DNA of 64,000 nt from Actinomyces massiliensis 4401292 (GTDB lineage: Bacteria; Actinomycetota; Actinomycetes; Actinomycetales; Actinomycetaceae). The first letter of the stretch is position 1. Each line of letters begins with the position of its first letter. This document shows positions 52,335 to 60,999 of the stretch, one piece after another. The notes below the pieces were generated by a model. It was given only the letters and a program-made list of their open reading frames with translations. It was not told the DNA's origin and searched no databases. The stretch spans positions 1,861,789 to 1,925,788 of the forward strand of contig NZ_JH711481.1 of the NCBI RefSeq assembly GCF_000269805.1, written 5' to 3'. The translations under genes and the position numbers were made by a program.

Positions 52335-53767
52335 ACACCCTCTTCCTGATCGATCTGATCGATCGCATCGCCTGGTTCGGTGCATTGGGAATGGTCATCG
52401 TGGCTCTCGTCTACGCCCTGACCCTCCTCGTCATCTCCCGACGCCGGCCCCGTCGCTCAGCCGACGAACAGCAAGTCGCCTTCGATCCCGGTATGCACAT
52501 AATCGTTCTCATGCCGTGCCTCAACGAGGCCGAGGTCATCGCCGCCTCTGTGCAGCGCCTGCTCGACATCAACGATCCCGGGCTGCATGTCATGGTCGTC
52601 GATGACGGCAGCGATGACGGAACCGGTGATGTCGTCGAGTCGATCGGGGATCCTCGGGCCGAAGTACTGCGACGCATTCTGCCCAACGCCCGCAAGGGCA
52701 AGGGTGAGGCCCTCAACAACGCCCTCGCCGTCGTCCGTCAGCGCTTCTCCGGCTTCGATCCGAACTCGATCATCATCGGCGTGGTCGATGCCGATGGTCG
52801 CCTGGACCCCCATGCGATCGCCGAAGCGCGCCGGGCGTTCGCCTCGGCGGAGGTCGGCGCCGTGCAGATGGGGGTGCGGATCAACAACCGCTTCAACTCG
52901 CTGCTGGCCCGCATGCAGGACATGGAGTTCGTCGTATTCACCTCTGTCTTCCAAGAGGGGCGCAGGCATCTGGGCAGTGTCGGGATGGGCGGGAACGCCC
53001 AGTTCGCCCGCCTGTCCGCGCTCAACGCCCTGGGGCGCAAGCCGTGGACGCGCTCGCTCACCGAGGACTTCGATCTGGGAGTGCGCCTCAACGGCGCCGG
53101 CTGGACCAATGAGTACTGGGGCAGGGCTGCTGTTCATCAGCAGGGCGTGACCAATAGCCGTCGCCTGCTGCGTCAGCGCACCCGATGGTTTCAGGGCAAT
53201 CTCCAATCTGCTCACCTCCTGGGGAAAGTCGCGCGTGAGCAGCGCGGACTGTCCCGGGCGGACTCCTTGTGGCAGATCCTCACGCCCTCGGTGCTCCTGG
53301 CGGGATCCTTCCTGGCCGCCTCGTTCCTGTCCGCTCTCGCTCTGACGATCGTCGCCGCAGTGCGCGGTGTGCCTCAGTCCTGGCTCTGGGTTCTGAGCGC
53401 CTACCTTCTGGCGTTCGGCCCGGGCCTCATCTTCGGGTTGCTGTACTGGCGCGTTGAGCGCAGCGAGGGGCTGGGTCTGCTGCGCACCTTCGTATATTCG
53501 CACCTGTTCGTCCTCTATGGGCTCATGCCCTGCCTCATAGGCTGGCGAGCACTGGCTCGACAGGTCACCGGCCGCACCGGTTGGGCCAAGACGGCGCGCG
53601 AGACCGAGTCGGAGGAGGAGCAGCCCGCTGTGCTGTCCGCTCTGCCTGGGGCCGCGGCCGGCGTGCCGGGATCCGTTCCGGCTCTGCCGGGGGCGCAGCC
53701 TCTGCCCGGCCCGGTCGACACCCTGGTTCCGGCGTGGCGGACGGCAGTCGTGAAGGCGGCCGGATGA
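52331..53767 (+). CDS. Processive glycosyltransferase family 2 (polysaccharide synthase)
   Basis: 478 residues. One N-terminal membrane helix (about 13-35), a GT-A domain with VVDDGSDDGTGD, IIGVVDADGRLDP (DxD-like), SLTEDFDLGVRL (ED acceptor motif) and the processivity motif QRTRW, then about four C-terminal helices. This is the architecture of membrane synthases that polymerise and extrude one polymer (cellulose, hyaluronan, PNAG types). No PilZ domain, so no c-di-GMP control is visible. A Pro/Ala/Gly-rich tail follows. ATGA overlaps on both sides couple it to the small membrane protein and the beta-sandwich protein. Confidence 0.9.
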   Translation: MNTLFLIDLIDRIAWFGALGMVIVALVYALTLLVISRRRPRRSADEQQVAFDPGMHIIVLMPCLNEAEVIAASVQRLLDINDPGLHVMVVDDGSDDGTGDVVESIGDPRAEVLRRILPNARKGKGEALNNALAVVRQRFSGFDPNSIIIGVVDADGRLDPHAIAEARRAFASAEVGAVQMGVRINNRFNSLLARMQDMEFVVFTSVFQEGRRHLGSVGMGGNAQFARLSALNALGRKPWTRSLTEDFDLGVRLNGAGWTNEYWGRAAVHQQGVTNSRRLLRQRTRWFQGNLQSAHLLGKVAREQRGLSRADSLWQILTPSVLLAGSFLAASFLSALALTIVAAVRGVPQSWLWVLSAYLLAFGPGLIFGLLYWRVERSEGLGLLRTFVYSHLFVLYGLMPCLIGWRALARQVTGRTGWAKTARETESEEEQPAVLSALPGAAAGVPGSVPALPGAQPLPGPVDTLVPAWRTAVVKAAG

Positions 53768-54456
53768 GAGGGGTGAGCAAGTGGGTACTCCGTCTGACTC
53801 GACGACGCATCGTCATCGCGGTTCTTGTTGGCGCGCTCGTTCTGAGTGGAGCCGTCGCCACTGTTGTCTACGCCATGACTGATCGCTGCGAGTGGACGAC
53901 GGTCCACCACGGGTATGGAAAGGTCTCCTGCACCCGGGGGACCGTGCGTCTGAGTCCGAAGACATCCACCAGCTCCGACGAGACGCACGCCGCTCTTGCG
54001 ACGGTTGACGGCGTCAATATCGAGGAGAACGCCACGCAGACGATCTCGGCCACTATGCGCACCGACACCCAGCTGCGCACAGGGGATGATCCCAATCCCT
54101 GGGAGGTCGCCTGGTTCTTGTGGAACTACACGGATGACCAGCACTTCTACGCGGTCGTCCTCAAACCCAACGGCTGGGAGATCAGCAAGGAGGATCCGGC
54201 TTACCCCGGGGCTCAGCGCTTTCTCGCCTCGGGGGACTCTCCCACCTTCCCGATCGGCAGCGCCTTCGACATCACGGTGACGATCACCACTGCAGAGGAT
54301 GCCGTGACCATGACGGTGAGTGTGGGCGGGGCTGAACTCGCGACCGTCACCGATCGCGAGAGTCCGTACCCGTCCGGGGCCGTTGCGGCCTACACAGAGG
54401 ATGCCACCATCACCGTCGGCCCGGTCGCGGTGGAGTCCGGGCCCGTGCCCAACTGA
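53764..54456 (+). CDS. Membrane-anchored beta-sandwich protein (lectin/DUF1080-like fold)
   Basis: 230 residues: basic N-terminus, one transmembrane or uncleaved signal helix (about 16-38), then an extracellular domain rich in beta strands. The segment WEVAWFLWNYTDDQHFYAVVL, followed by a GWEI...AFDITVTI pattern, is typical of concanavalin-like/DUF1080 domains that bind or cleave glycans. No catalytic residues could be assigned. The ATG overlaps the synthase stop, so it is made with the synthase and may bind the nascent polymer. Confidence 0.7.
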   Translation: MRGVSKWVLRLTRRRIVIAVLVGALVLSGAVATVVYAMTDRCEWTTVHHGYGKVSCTRGTVRLSPKTSTSSDETHAALATVDGVNIEENATQTISATMRTDTQLRTGDDPNPWEVAWFLWNYTDDQHFYAVVLKPNGWEISKEDPAYPGAQRFLASGDSPTFPIGSAFDITVTITTAEDAVTMTVSVGGAELATVTDRESPYPSGAVAAYTEDATITVGPVAVESGPVPN

Positions 54457-54489
54457 GAGTAACAACCGACTACAAGAAGAGATGATCCC

Positions 54490-55662
54490 ATGACTGCGCC
54501 TGACACGTCTCTGACCGCCATGCTCATCTACGGCACTCGTCCCGAGGCCATTAAGATGGCGCCCCTCGTGAGGGCAATGAGAGACGATGATCGATTCCGG
54601 CCTATTGTCGTGGTGACCGGCCAGCACCGCGAGATGCTTGATCAGGTCAACGACTTCTTCGGCATCACTCCCGATGTTGATCTCGACATCCATGCTCCCG
54701 GACAGTCCCTGACTCAGGTGACCACGAGGACGCTCACGGGCGTGGGGGAGCAGATCGAGGCGCTTTCGCCCGATGTCATCCTCGCCCAGGGGGACACCAC
54801 CTCCGCTTTCGCAGCAGGGCTGGCCGCGTTCTACCACGAGGTGCCCGTCGCGCACGTCGAGGCCGGCCTGCGCACCGGCTCCATCGCCTCGCCCTTCCCG
54901 GAGGAGGCCAATCGACGCCTGCTCGGCCAGATCACCTCGCTGCACTTGTGCCCGACCGGGCGCAGTCGGGACAATCTTCTGCGGGAGGCTTTCGATCCGA
55001 CCACAATCCTGGTCACTGGCAACACGGTGATCGACGCCCTTCTCGATGCGGTCACCCGACCGGTGCCGCCGAGTGATCCGGCGCTGGCGGAGGCGCTGTC
55101 CGAACCGGACCGACGGGTCGTCCTGGTCACTGCGCACCGGCGGGAGTCGTGGGGCGAGCCGATGGAGCGCATAGGGCGTGCCATCGCGCGTCTGGCGCAG
55201 AGTCACCCGGACACCCTCTTCGTCCTGCCGGCTCATCGCAACCCGCGTGTGCGCGAGGCGCTCCTGCCGAATATCGCCGGCTGTGACAACGTCGTGATCA
55301 CGGAGCCCCTCGAGTACGGCCAGTTCTGCACCCTCATGAATCGGGCGGACGTCGTGCTCACCGATTCCGGCGGCGTTCAGGAGGAGGCGCCCGCCCTGTC
55401 CAAACCGGTCCTGGTCATGCGTGAGAACACTGAGCGCCCCGAGGCGATCGCTTTCGGAGTCGCTCGTCTTGTGGGCACCGACGAGGAACGGATCGTGACG
55501 GAGGTCTCCCGTCTCTTGGACGATGCGGAGGCCTACGGCGCCATGGCCAGGGCGGCCAATCCGTATGGCGACGGCCGAGCCGCTGCCCGTATCCTGGCCG
55601 CGCTGGCGGCGGCCTTCGGCCGTGGCGAGCGTCTGCCCGATTTCGATCCGGCCGGTCGCTGA
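54490..55662 (+). CDS. wecB: UDP-N-acetylglucosamine 2-epimerase (non-hydrolysing)
   Basis: 390 residues. Interconverts UDP-GlcNAc and UDP-ManNAc in the cytoplasm. Motifs: YGTRPEAIKMAPL, GDTTSAFAAGLAAF, HVEAGLRTG, PFPEEANRRLLGQ, VLVTAHRRESWG and VLTDSGGVQEEAPAL, all typical. The substrate-binding His and Glu residues of the family are present. ATG at 54490, AAGAGATG upstream. Placed 33 bp after the beta-sandwich gene, it implies that ManNAc, or a sugar made from it, enters the polymer; it could also feed wall teichoic-acid-like linkage units. Confidence 0.93.
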   Translation: MTAPDTSLTAMLIYGTRPEAIKMAPLVRAMRDDDRFRPIVVVTGQHREMLDQVNDFFGITPDVDLDIHAPGQSLTQVTTRTLTGVGEQIEALSPDVILAQGDTTSAFAAGLAAFYHEVPVAHVEAGLRTGSIASPFPEEANRRLLGQITSLHLCPTGRSRDNLLREAFDPTTILVTGNTVIDALLDAVTRPVPPSDPALAEALSEPDRRVVLVTAHRRESWGEPMERIGRAIARLAQSHPDTLFVLPAHRNPRVREALLPNIAGCDNVVITEPLEYGQFCTLMNRADVVLTDSGGVQEEAPALSKPVLVMRENTERPEAIAFGVARLVGTDEERIVTEVSRLLDDAEAYGAMARAANPYGDGRAAARILAALAAAFGRGERLPDFDPAGR

Positions 55663-55715
55663 GCTCCCCTGCAACTGCGCGCGGACGGACGACAGGCGGG
55701 CCCGTTCGCTCCGGC

Positions 55716-55721
55716 TAGCAT
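55716..55721 (+). promoter_or_regulatory. Leaderless-type -10 element of hisD
   Basis: TAGCAT, six bases before the GTG at 55728; no ribosome site. It gives hisD its own promoter inside the exopolysaccharide locus. Confidence 0.5.
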
Positions 55722-55727
55722 GTCCGT

Positions 55728-57083
55728 GTGCTGACTCGAATCGACCTGCGTGACCAGGATCTGTCCGCCCGCGAGCTCGCCGAGGCCCTGCCTCGCGCCC
55801 GCCTGGACGTCGCCACCGCCCTGGCCGCGGTGACGCCCGTCATCGAGGATGTGCGGGTTCGAGGCGCTGCTGCTGTGCGTGATGCTGCTGAGCGCTTCGA
55901 CGCCGTGCGTCCGGAGCATCTGCGCGTACCCGCAGCGGCCATCAAGGCGGCTCTGGCCGACCTTGACCCGGCGGTGCGTGAGGGCCTCGAGCTGTGCATT
56001 GCGCACAACCGCGCCGGTCATGCCGCCCAGCTCCCCGCCGAGGCCGTGACCGAGGTCGTCCCGGGAGGACGGATCACGCAGCGGTGGATCCCGGTGCGCC
56101 GAGTCGGGTTGTATGTCCCCGGAGGGCTCGCGGTCTACCCGAGCTCGGTCGTCATGAACGCGGTGGCCGCGCAGGTCGCCGGTGTTGAGCAGATCGCGCT
56201 CGCCTCTCCGCCGCAGGCCGCTCACCATGGTCTGCCCCACCCCACGATCCTGGCGGCGTGCGCTCTGCTGGAGGTCACGGAGGTCTACGCGGCCGGAGGG
56301 GCCCAGGCGATCGCCATGCTGGCCTATGGCATCCAGGCGGATGAGGCTGTTGATCGAGCCGATCTCGCGGGGGCAGCAGGTTCCGGAGGCATGCTGTGCG
56401 AGCCAGTCGACGTCGTGACAGGACCCGGAAATATCTATGTGGCGGCAGCAAAACGAGCTGTGCGCGGTGTGGTCGGTATAGATGCGGAGGCCGGGCCCAC
56501 TGAGATCGCCATCCTCGCCGACGAGGGCGCGGACCCCGAGTATGCGGCCGCCGATCTGCTTTCCCAGGCCGAGCACGATCCGAATGCCGGGAGTGTGCTG
56601 ATCACGGATTCTCCGGTCCTGGCCGACGCCGTCGATGCGGCGCTGGTGCGCCGTCTGGGGCAGACCAAGCATGCCGAGCGGGCCGGTACCGCCCTGAGCG
56701 GGAAGCAGTCCGGGATCGTCCTGGTGCGCGACCTCGAGCAGGGCATCGCCGTCGCCGACGCCTATGCGGCCGAGCACCTGGAGATCCATACGGCTCGTGC
56801 GCCTGAGGTCGCGCGTCGCATCCGCAGTGCTGGGGCGATCTTCGTCGGCCCCTACAGCCCCGTGCCGTTGGGGGACTATCTGGCGGGCTCCAACCATGTG
56901 CTGCCCACTGGTGGCACGGCGCGCTTCAGTTCGGGGTTGAGTGTGATGGCCTATCTCAAGGCAGTCCAACTCGTCCACTATGACGCCGCGGCGCTGAAGG
57001 CGCTGAGTGAACCGCTCGCAGCCCTGGCGGACTGCGAAGACCTGCCGGCACACGCTGAGGCTGCTCGAGCTCGTCAGGACTGA
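55728..57083 (+). CDS. hisD: Histidinol dehydrogenase
   Basis: 451 residues. Last two steps of histidine synthesis, histidinol to histidine, NAD- and zinc-dependent. Motifs: VGLYVPGGLAVYPSSVVMNAV, GPGNIYVAAAKR, DLLSQAEHDP (zinc ligands Gln and His), the catalytic Glu-His in YAAEHLEIH, PVPLGDYLAGSNHVLPTGG (Asp ligand) and the C-terminal His in LPAHAEAARAR. All key residues are intact, so this is a real HisD rather than a recruited relative. No other his genes follow; they must lie elsewhere. Confidence 0.95.
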   Translation: MLTRIDLRDQDLSARELAEALPRARLDVATALAAVTPVIEDVRVRGAAAVRDAAERFDAVRPEHLRVPAAAIKAALADLDPAVREGLELCIAHNRAGHAAQLPAEAVTEVVPGGRITQRWIPVRRVGLYVPGGLAVYPSSVVMNAVAAQVAGVEQIALASPPQAAHHGLPHPTILAACALLEVTEVYAAGGAQAIAMLAYGIQADEAVDRADLAGAAGSGGMLCEPVDVVTGPGNIYVAAAKRAVRGVVGIDAEAGPTEIAILADEGADPEYAAADLLSQAEHDPNAGSVLITDSPVLADAVDAALVRRLGQTKHAERAGTALSGKQSGIVLVRDLEQGIAVADAYAAEHLEIHTARAPEVARRIRSAGAIFVGPYSPVPLGDYLAGSNHVLPTGGTARFSSGLSVMAYLKAVQLVHYDAAALKALSEPLAALADCEDLPAHAEAARARQD

Positions 57084-57450
57084 ATGAGCCGTATGAGCTG
57101 AATTATTGGATTCTCTCCTGTTGGGAGGCCGGTAGATCCGTTGCGGACGCCGGCCCAGAAGTGTGCTCGCCGCGTTGCCCGATTTCATTGTGAGTCAGCT
57201 ATGTGTGCGCTGTGACACATACAAGAGATGTCGTGCATGATAGCGTCGTTATCGGATCGTGACCTTGGGTGTATTGACGTTCACTTCTAAGGCTGTTTGT
57301 CCCTGTATGCGCAGTCTCTGAACGCACACGTTTCTCGATCGTCCGGCCACTGTGCCGGCACCTGGGACGCAGCAACTCATGAAGAGGACGAGCTGACATC
57401 GGAGTGCAGGATCCTTCACAACTGATAGCGAACCCTGATGGAGGTACACC
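57084..57450 (+). other. 367-bp leader region of the DUF2334 gene
   Basis: Gene-free. Contains a short hairpin TATGTGT-N8-ACACATA (57200-57221), a second small hairpin CCGGC-N6-GCCGG (57343-57358) and a TTGACG -35-like box near 57275. It may be a long 5' leader; I could not match it to a known riboswitch. Confidence 0.4.
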
Positions 57451-59391
57451 ATGTCCCTTCCTTTCCCTGACAGATCATGGACTCGACGCAAGTTCCCCAT
57501 GCTGGCGATGTGCATTGCGGCTCTCGCCCTGGCGGTGCCGGGCGCACGCGCGATGCCTGCAGCCGTGCCCGTCGTCGCCGAGCCGGCGCCGGCGGCGGCA
57601 CCCGCAGATCTCGCCGGCGATGTCGCCGATGCGGCCGCTGTCGGAGTGCCGGCTCCCGACGCCGCTAAGCAGGAGGCCCTGCCTCTCGCTCTCGATCCGG
57701 ACGCGCAGGTGAACCTCAATGAGCCTGCCGATCAAGCCGGCGCCCCCGCACAGCCGCGGGACCTCGCTGCACAGGCGCCCGAGGCGCCCGCTAGTGCCCG
57801 CAGCTTCTCCAGCCAGGCCAACGGCCCGGCCAATACCCTGGTCGTGTTCGACACCGGGGGCGAATGGGGCAGGCTCGGCGAGTACTACGCGCTGGAGGCC
57901 GGCATGCTCGCCTCTCACAGCGGGGCCGTGACAACCCTGCCGGTGAACGACTATGTTGCCGGCCTCGCGGGGCGGTACACAGCGGTGGTGTACGTCGGAT
58001 CCACCTATGACGGTGAGTTGCCCCAGGCGTTCCGTGACGATGTGCTGACCGGGAACGTGCCCGTGCTGTGGATGGGCTTCAATATCTGGCAGCTGGCCTC
58101 GACCCAGGCCGATCGGAACGCCTTCACCGCCCGTTACGGGTGGGATGCTGCGACGTCCTACATCGACGCGACCGACACGGTGGCGAAGGTGAGCTACAAC
58201 GGTCAGGATCTGACCCGCAACACCTCGAACGCCGCTGGGATTCTCTCGCCTCACATCACCGACGCCGCGGCGGTCAACGTGCTCGGGCAGGCTCGCTGCT
58301 CGGGGGCCGATGGTGCGGAGACGACCTGCGCCTCCGTGTCGCAGTCGTCCGGCACGACTTTCCCGTGGGCGGTGCAGTCGGGCAACCTGACCTACATCGG
58401 TGAGATTCCCATGACCTACATGAGCGAATCTGATCGTTATCTGGCGGCTGCCGACATCATTCTCGACACTCTCCAACCAGGGGCGGCTGCTACGCGCACC
58501 GCGGCCGTCCGCATTGAGGACGTCAATCCGGACACCGATCCCGAGCAGTTGCGCGCCCAGGTCGATTACCTCATCGGTGAGCAGGTCCCCTTCCAGTTGG
58601 CCGTTGTGCCCATCTATACCAATCCTCTGGGTGTCGATAACAACGGGACTCCCGAGGGGCCAGTCGCGCTGGCCGACAGGCCTGAGCTCGTCGACGTGCT
58701 CAAGCACGCGGTTGATAACGGAGGGACCCTGGTTCAGCACGGCACGACTCACCAGTACGGAGAGCTCAACAACCCGTATTCGGCCGTGAGCACAGACGAT
58801 TTCGAGTTCGTCCGCTCCTGGTGCACAGCCGCCCCTGAGCGAACCGCCGAACCCGTGCCATGCACGAAGACGACCTACGTGCAGATCGGTGGAGAACTGC
58901 CGAACATGTCGGCCGATGAGACCGCCGACCGAGTGGCCCGCGGACGCGACCTCTTCGCCCAGGCGGGCCTGCCCACTCCAACGATCTTCGAGACCCCCCA
59001 CTACGCGGCCACTGACGATGCGTACCAAGGGATATCGCGGGTCTACTCCACTCGCTACGAGCGCTCTCTGTTCTACGCGGGCACGCTCACCGGCCAGCGC
59101 GGCGGTCCCTACGATTATGTCGGGCAGTTCTTCCCCTACAAAGTCAGCGACCCCTACGGGATGAACATCCTGCCGGAGAATCTGGGCAACTACGAGCCCG
59201 AGGCCTACAGCCAGCATCCGGCTCGCACCGCGCAGGACATCGTCGCCGCGGCGCAGGCGAATACGGTGCTCACCCATGCCAACGCGTCCTTCTTCTTCCA
59301 CCCCTTCTATGACATCAATGCATTGAAGGATACTGTCGCCGGTATCAAGAGGGCCGGATACACCTTTGTGCCGGCGACCGACATGGGTTGA
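57451..59391 (+). CDS. Secreted DUF2334 polysaccharide deacetylase-like protein
   Basis: 646 residues. Signal peptide (about 1-34), an Ala/Pro-rich linker, then a flavodoxin-like N-terminal region and a NodB-like catalytic domain: VRIEDVNPDTD (metal-binding Asp, about residue 354), QHGTTHQYG (H430 and H434, the His-x3-His pair) and FETPHYAATD. DUF2334 members are predicted metal-dependent deacetylases acting on extracellular polysaccharides. GGAGG seven bases before ATG. A 17-bp hairpin separates it from the glycosidase gene. Likely removes N-acetyl groups from the polymer made upstream. Confidence 0.85.
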   Translation: MSLPFPDRSWTRRKFPMLAMCIAALALAVPGARAMPAAVPVVAEPAPAAAPADLAGDVADAAAVGVPAPDAAKQEALPLALDPDAQVNLNEPADQAGAPAQPRDLAAQAPEAPASARSFSSQANGPANTLVVFDTGGEWGRLGEYYALEAGMLASHSGAVTTLPVNDYVAGLAGRYTAVVYVGSTYDGELPQAFRDDVLTGNVPVLWMGFNIWQLASTQADRNAFTARYGWDAATSYIDATDTVAKVSYNGQDLTRNTSNAAGILSPHITDAAAVNVLGQARCSGADGAETTCASVSQSSGTTFPWAVQSGNLTYIGEIPMTYMSESDRYLAAADIILDTLQPGAAATRTAAVRIEDVNPDTDPEQLRAQVDYLIGEQVPFQLAVVPIYTNPLGVDNNGTPEGPVALADRPELVDVLKHAVDNGGTLVQHGTTHQYGELNNPYSAVSTDDFEFVRSWCTAAPERTAEPVPCTKTTYVQIGGELPNMSADETADRVARGRDLFAQAGLPTPTIFETPHYAATDDAYQGISRVYSTRYERSLFYAGTLTGQRGGPYDYVGQFFPYKVSDPYGMNILPENLGNYEPEAYSQHPARTAQDIVAAAQANTVLTHANASFFFHPFYDINALKDTVAGIKRAGYTFVPATDMG

Positions 59392-59399
59392 GCGAGCGT

Positions 59400-59441
59400 C
59401 CGTCCGGGTTGGCGAGGGCACGGGCTCGCCAACCCGGACGG
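59400..59441 (+). terminator. Intercistronic 17-bp hairpin (partial terminator or processing site)
   Basis: A perfect stem (59400-59416 with 59425-59441, core CCGGGTTGGCGAG / CTCGCCAACCCGG) and 8-base loop GGCACGGG. No U-run follows; instead the ribosome site of the next gene starts two bases later. Probably sets the ratio of deacetylase to glycosidase rather than ending transcription. Confidence 0.7.
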
Positions 59442-59453
59442 GCAGGAGGAGAC

Positions 59454-60977
59454 ATGACGCACCATGCGGGCGATCTCAGCAGGCGCCATGTCCTGGCCTG
59501 GACGACCAGCGCCGCGGCTGTGGCCGCCACAGCCACGGTGGCAACGGTCATGGCCGCCTGCACGGGCGGGGAGAGACCCGACTCCGATGAAGAGGCGGGC
59601 GTCGCGCGCCTCGACGTCGTCGACTCCACCGGCGCTCTGCTCGATTTCGATGGCCTGCGCGAGATCCAGTCCAACGGCGCGGGGGAGGACGGCTGGGACG
59701 ACCAGCTCTTGGACCCCGATACCTTGGAGGTTCTGGTCCACGCGCCCCTGTACGAGGATGACGAGTCCAGCGCCGCAGTCGACCTGCCCGACGGTGGTGC
59801 TGCGACGCTGACGATGTCATGGCCAACCAGCCACGGCTACTCCGCCCTCCTGGCGGACATCCCCGGTCCGGGTCGCTACTCCCTGGCCGAGCTCGCCGCC
59901 CGTGCCCTGCACGAGCGTCAGCAGTCACGACTCGACGCCGTCGATTCCGTCGATTCTGCGGCATCCGCTGAGGTGCGGGCTTTGCGGGATGATGCCGCTG
60001 CCGCCTTGGCTGCATGTTCCGCGGCCTCCGACCCGGCGCAGCGCGCGGCCCGCGGGGCCGAGGCGCTGGAGGCGGCGGCCGGCGCTCAGCTCGCCCTCGA
60101 CGAGGCGTGCCAGGCTCTCGCGCCGGCCGACGCGGTCATCGGCGTCACCTTCACCCAGCCGCCTGATACTGCTCAGATCTCGCAAGCCGTCGGCATCGGC
60201 GACGGACAGCGGCAGATGGCGGCCAGGATCGTTGTTGATGACGCCTCGGACCCCGCTGAGATGGATGCGTGGCGCCAAACCATCACGGCTCTGCACGCCG
60301 CCGGTGCGCTGGCCCTGGTTCAGGTCTGCGACTCCCAGACGATGACGAGTTTCAATGCCCATGCCTGGGATGAGCGAGTGGCGGCGCTGGTCGCCGGGCT
60401 GCCCGAGGCGGATGCCTGGGAGGTCGGCAACGAGCTGGGCGGATCGTGGCTCGGGGATGACGCTGTCGACAAGACTCTGCGGGCAGCTCGAGCGGTGCGC
60501 GACGATCCGGCGACGGCCGCCACCATCGTGGTGACCCTCTACTACCAACTCGGTCAGGAGTCGGCCGAGAACTCCGTTCTGACGTGGGCGCGCAATGAAC
60601 TCCCCTCTGAACTGCTCGATGTCACCGACGTGCTCGGCCTGTCCGTCTACCCTCAATTGCATCCACTGGGCACGGGGGCTGACCGTGTCCTGTCCGCCCT
60701 CGCCGAGGCCTTTCCAGATCAGCGCGTGGCCCTGACCGAGCTCGGCTACGGTGCTGAGGATCTCGACTCCGGTCCCTGGTGGTTCGGCTCCCAGCAGGAC
60801 ACGGCCTCCGCTCGTACCGCCACCGCCCGCCATCTGACCAGTGCGGCCCTGGGGCGCGAGAGGTCGTGGGGCGCCCCCTTCTGGTGGTACTACCTTCAGG
60901 ATGAGAAGCCCGGGGCGCCGGGAGGCCCTGTGGGCGACGTGCTCAGCGATGTCGCCACCGGCTCGCAGGGCCAGTAG
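59454..60977 (+). CDS. Clan GH-A glycoside hydrolase lipoprotein (Tat/lipobox signal)
   Basis: 507 residues. Twin-arginine-like signal SRRHVLAW, hydrophobic core and lipobox VMAAC (Cys near residue 36): an exported lipoprotein. A coiled/helical insert (about 140-220) precedes a TIM barrel with the two clan GH-A catalytic sites: Asn-Glu in WEVGNELGG (E327, acid/base) and Glu in VALTELGYG (E429, nucleophile), plus APFWWYYLQD at the last strand. The exact GH family is unknown. ATG at 59454 with AGGAGG upstream. With the DUF2334 protein it may be a two-protein counterpart of PgaB. Confidence 0.8.
   Translation: MTHHAGDLSRRHVLAWTTSAAAVAATATVATVMAACTGGERPDSDEEAGVARLDVVDSTGALLDFDGLREIQSNGAGEDGWDDQLLDPDTLEVLVHAPLYEDDESSAAVDLPDGGAATLTMSWPTSHGYSALLADIPGPGRYSLAELAARALHERQQSRLDAVDSVDSAASAEVRALRDDAAAALAACSAASDPAQRAARGAEALEAAAGAQLALDEACQALAPADAVIGVTFTQPPDTAQISQAVGIGDGQRQMAARIVVDDASDPAEMDAWRQTITALHAAGALALVQVCDSQTMTSFNAHAWDERVAALVAGLPEADAWEVGNELGGSWLGDDAVDKTLRAARAVRDDPATAATIVVTLYYQLGQESAENSVLTWARNELPSELLDVTDVLGLSVYPQLHPLGTGADRVLSALAEAFPDQRVALTELGYGAEDLDSGPWWFGSQQDTASARTATARHLTSAALGRERSWGAPFWWYYLQDEKPGAPGGPVGDVLSDVATGSQGQ
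59934..59960 (+). repeat. 9-bp tandem repeat in the glycosidase gene
   Basis: GACGCCGTC, GATTCCGTC, GATTCTGCG encode Asp-Ala-Val-Asp-Ser-Val-Asp-Ser-Ala in the helical insert. Units closely resemble those at 50504-50548. Confidence 0.7.
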
Positions 60978-60999
60978 CCCAGGGGAGGCCGGGCACGCG

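Noticed and set aside
57200-57221. CRP-like site TGTG...CACA upstream of the DUF2334 gene
   Set aside because: Half-site spacing does not fit the TGTGA-N6-TCACA consensus; better read as a small hairpin.
57084-57450. Possible riboswitch (for example c-di-AMP type) before the DUF2334 gene
   Set aside because: I looked for conserved cores and found none; only two small hairpins are visible.
57475-59421. A 648-codon open frame antisense to the DUF2334 gene
   Set aside because: Fully explained by the GC bias of the sense gene, which has a signal peptide and catalytic motifs.
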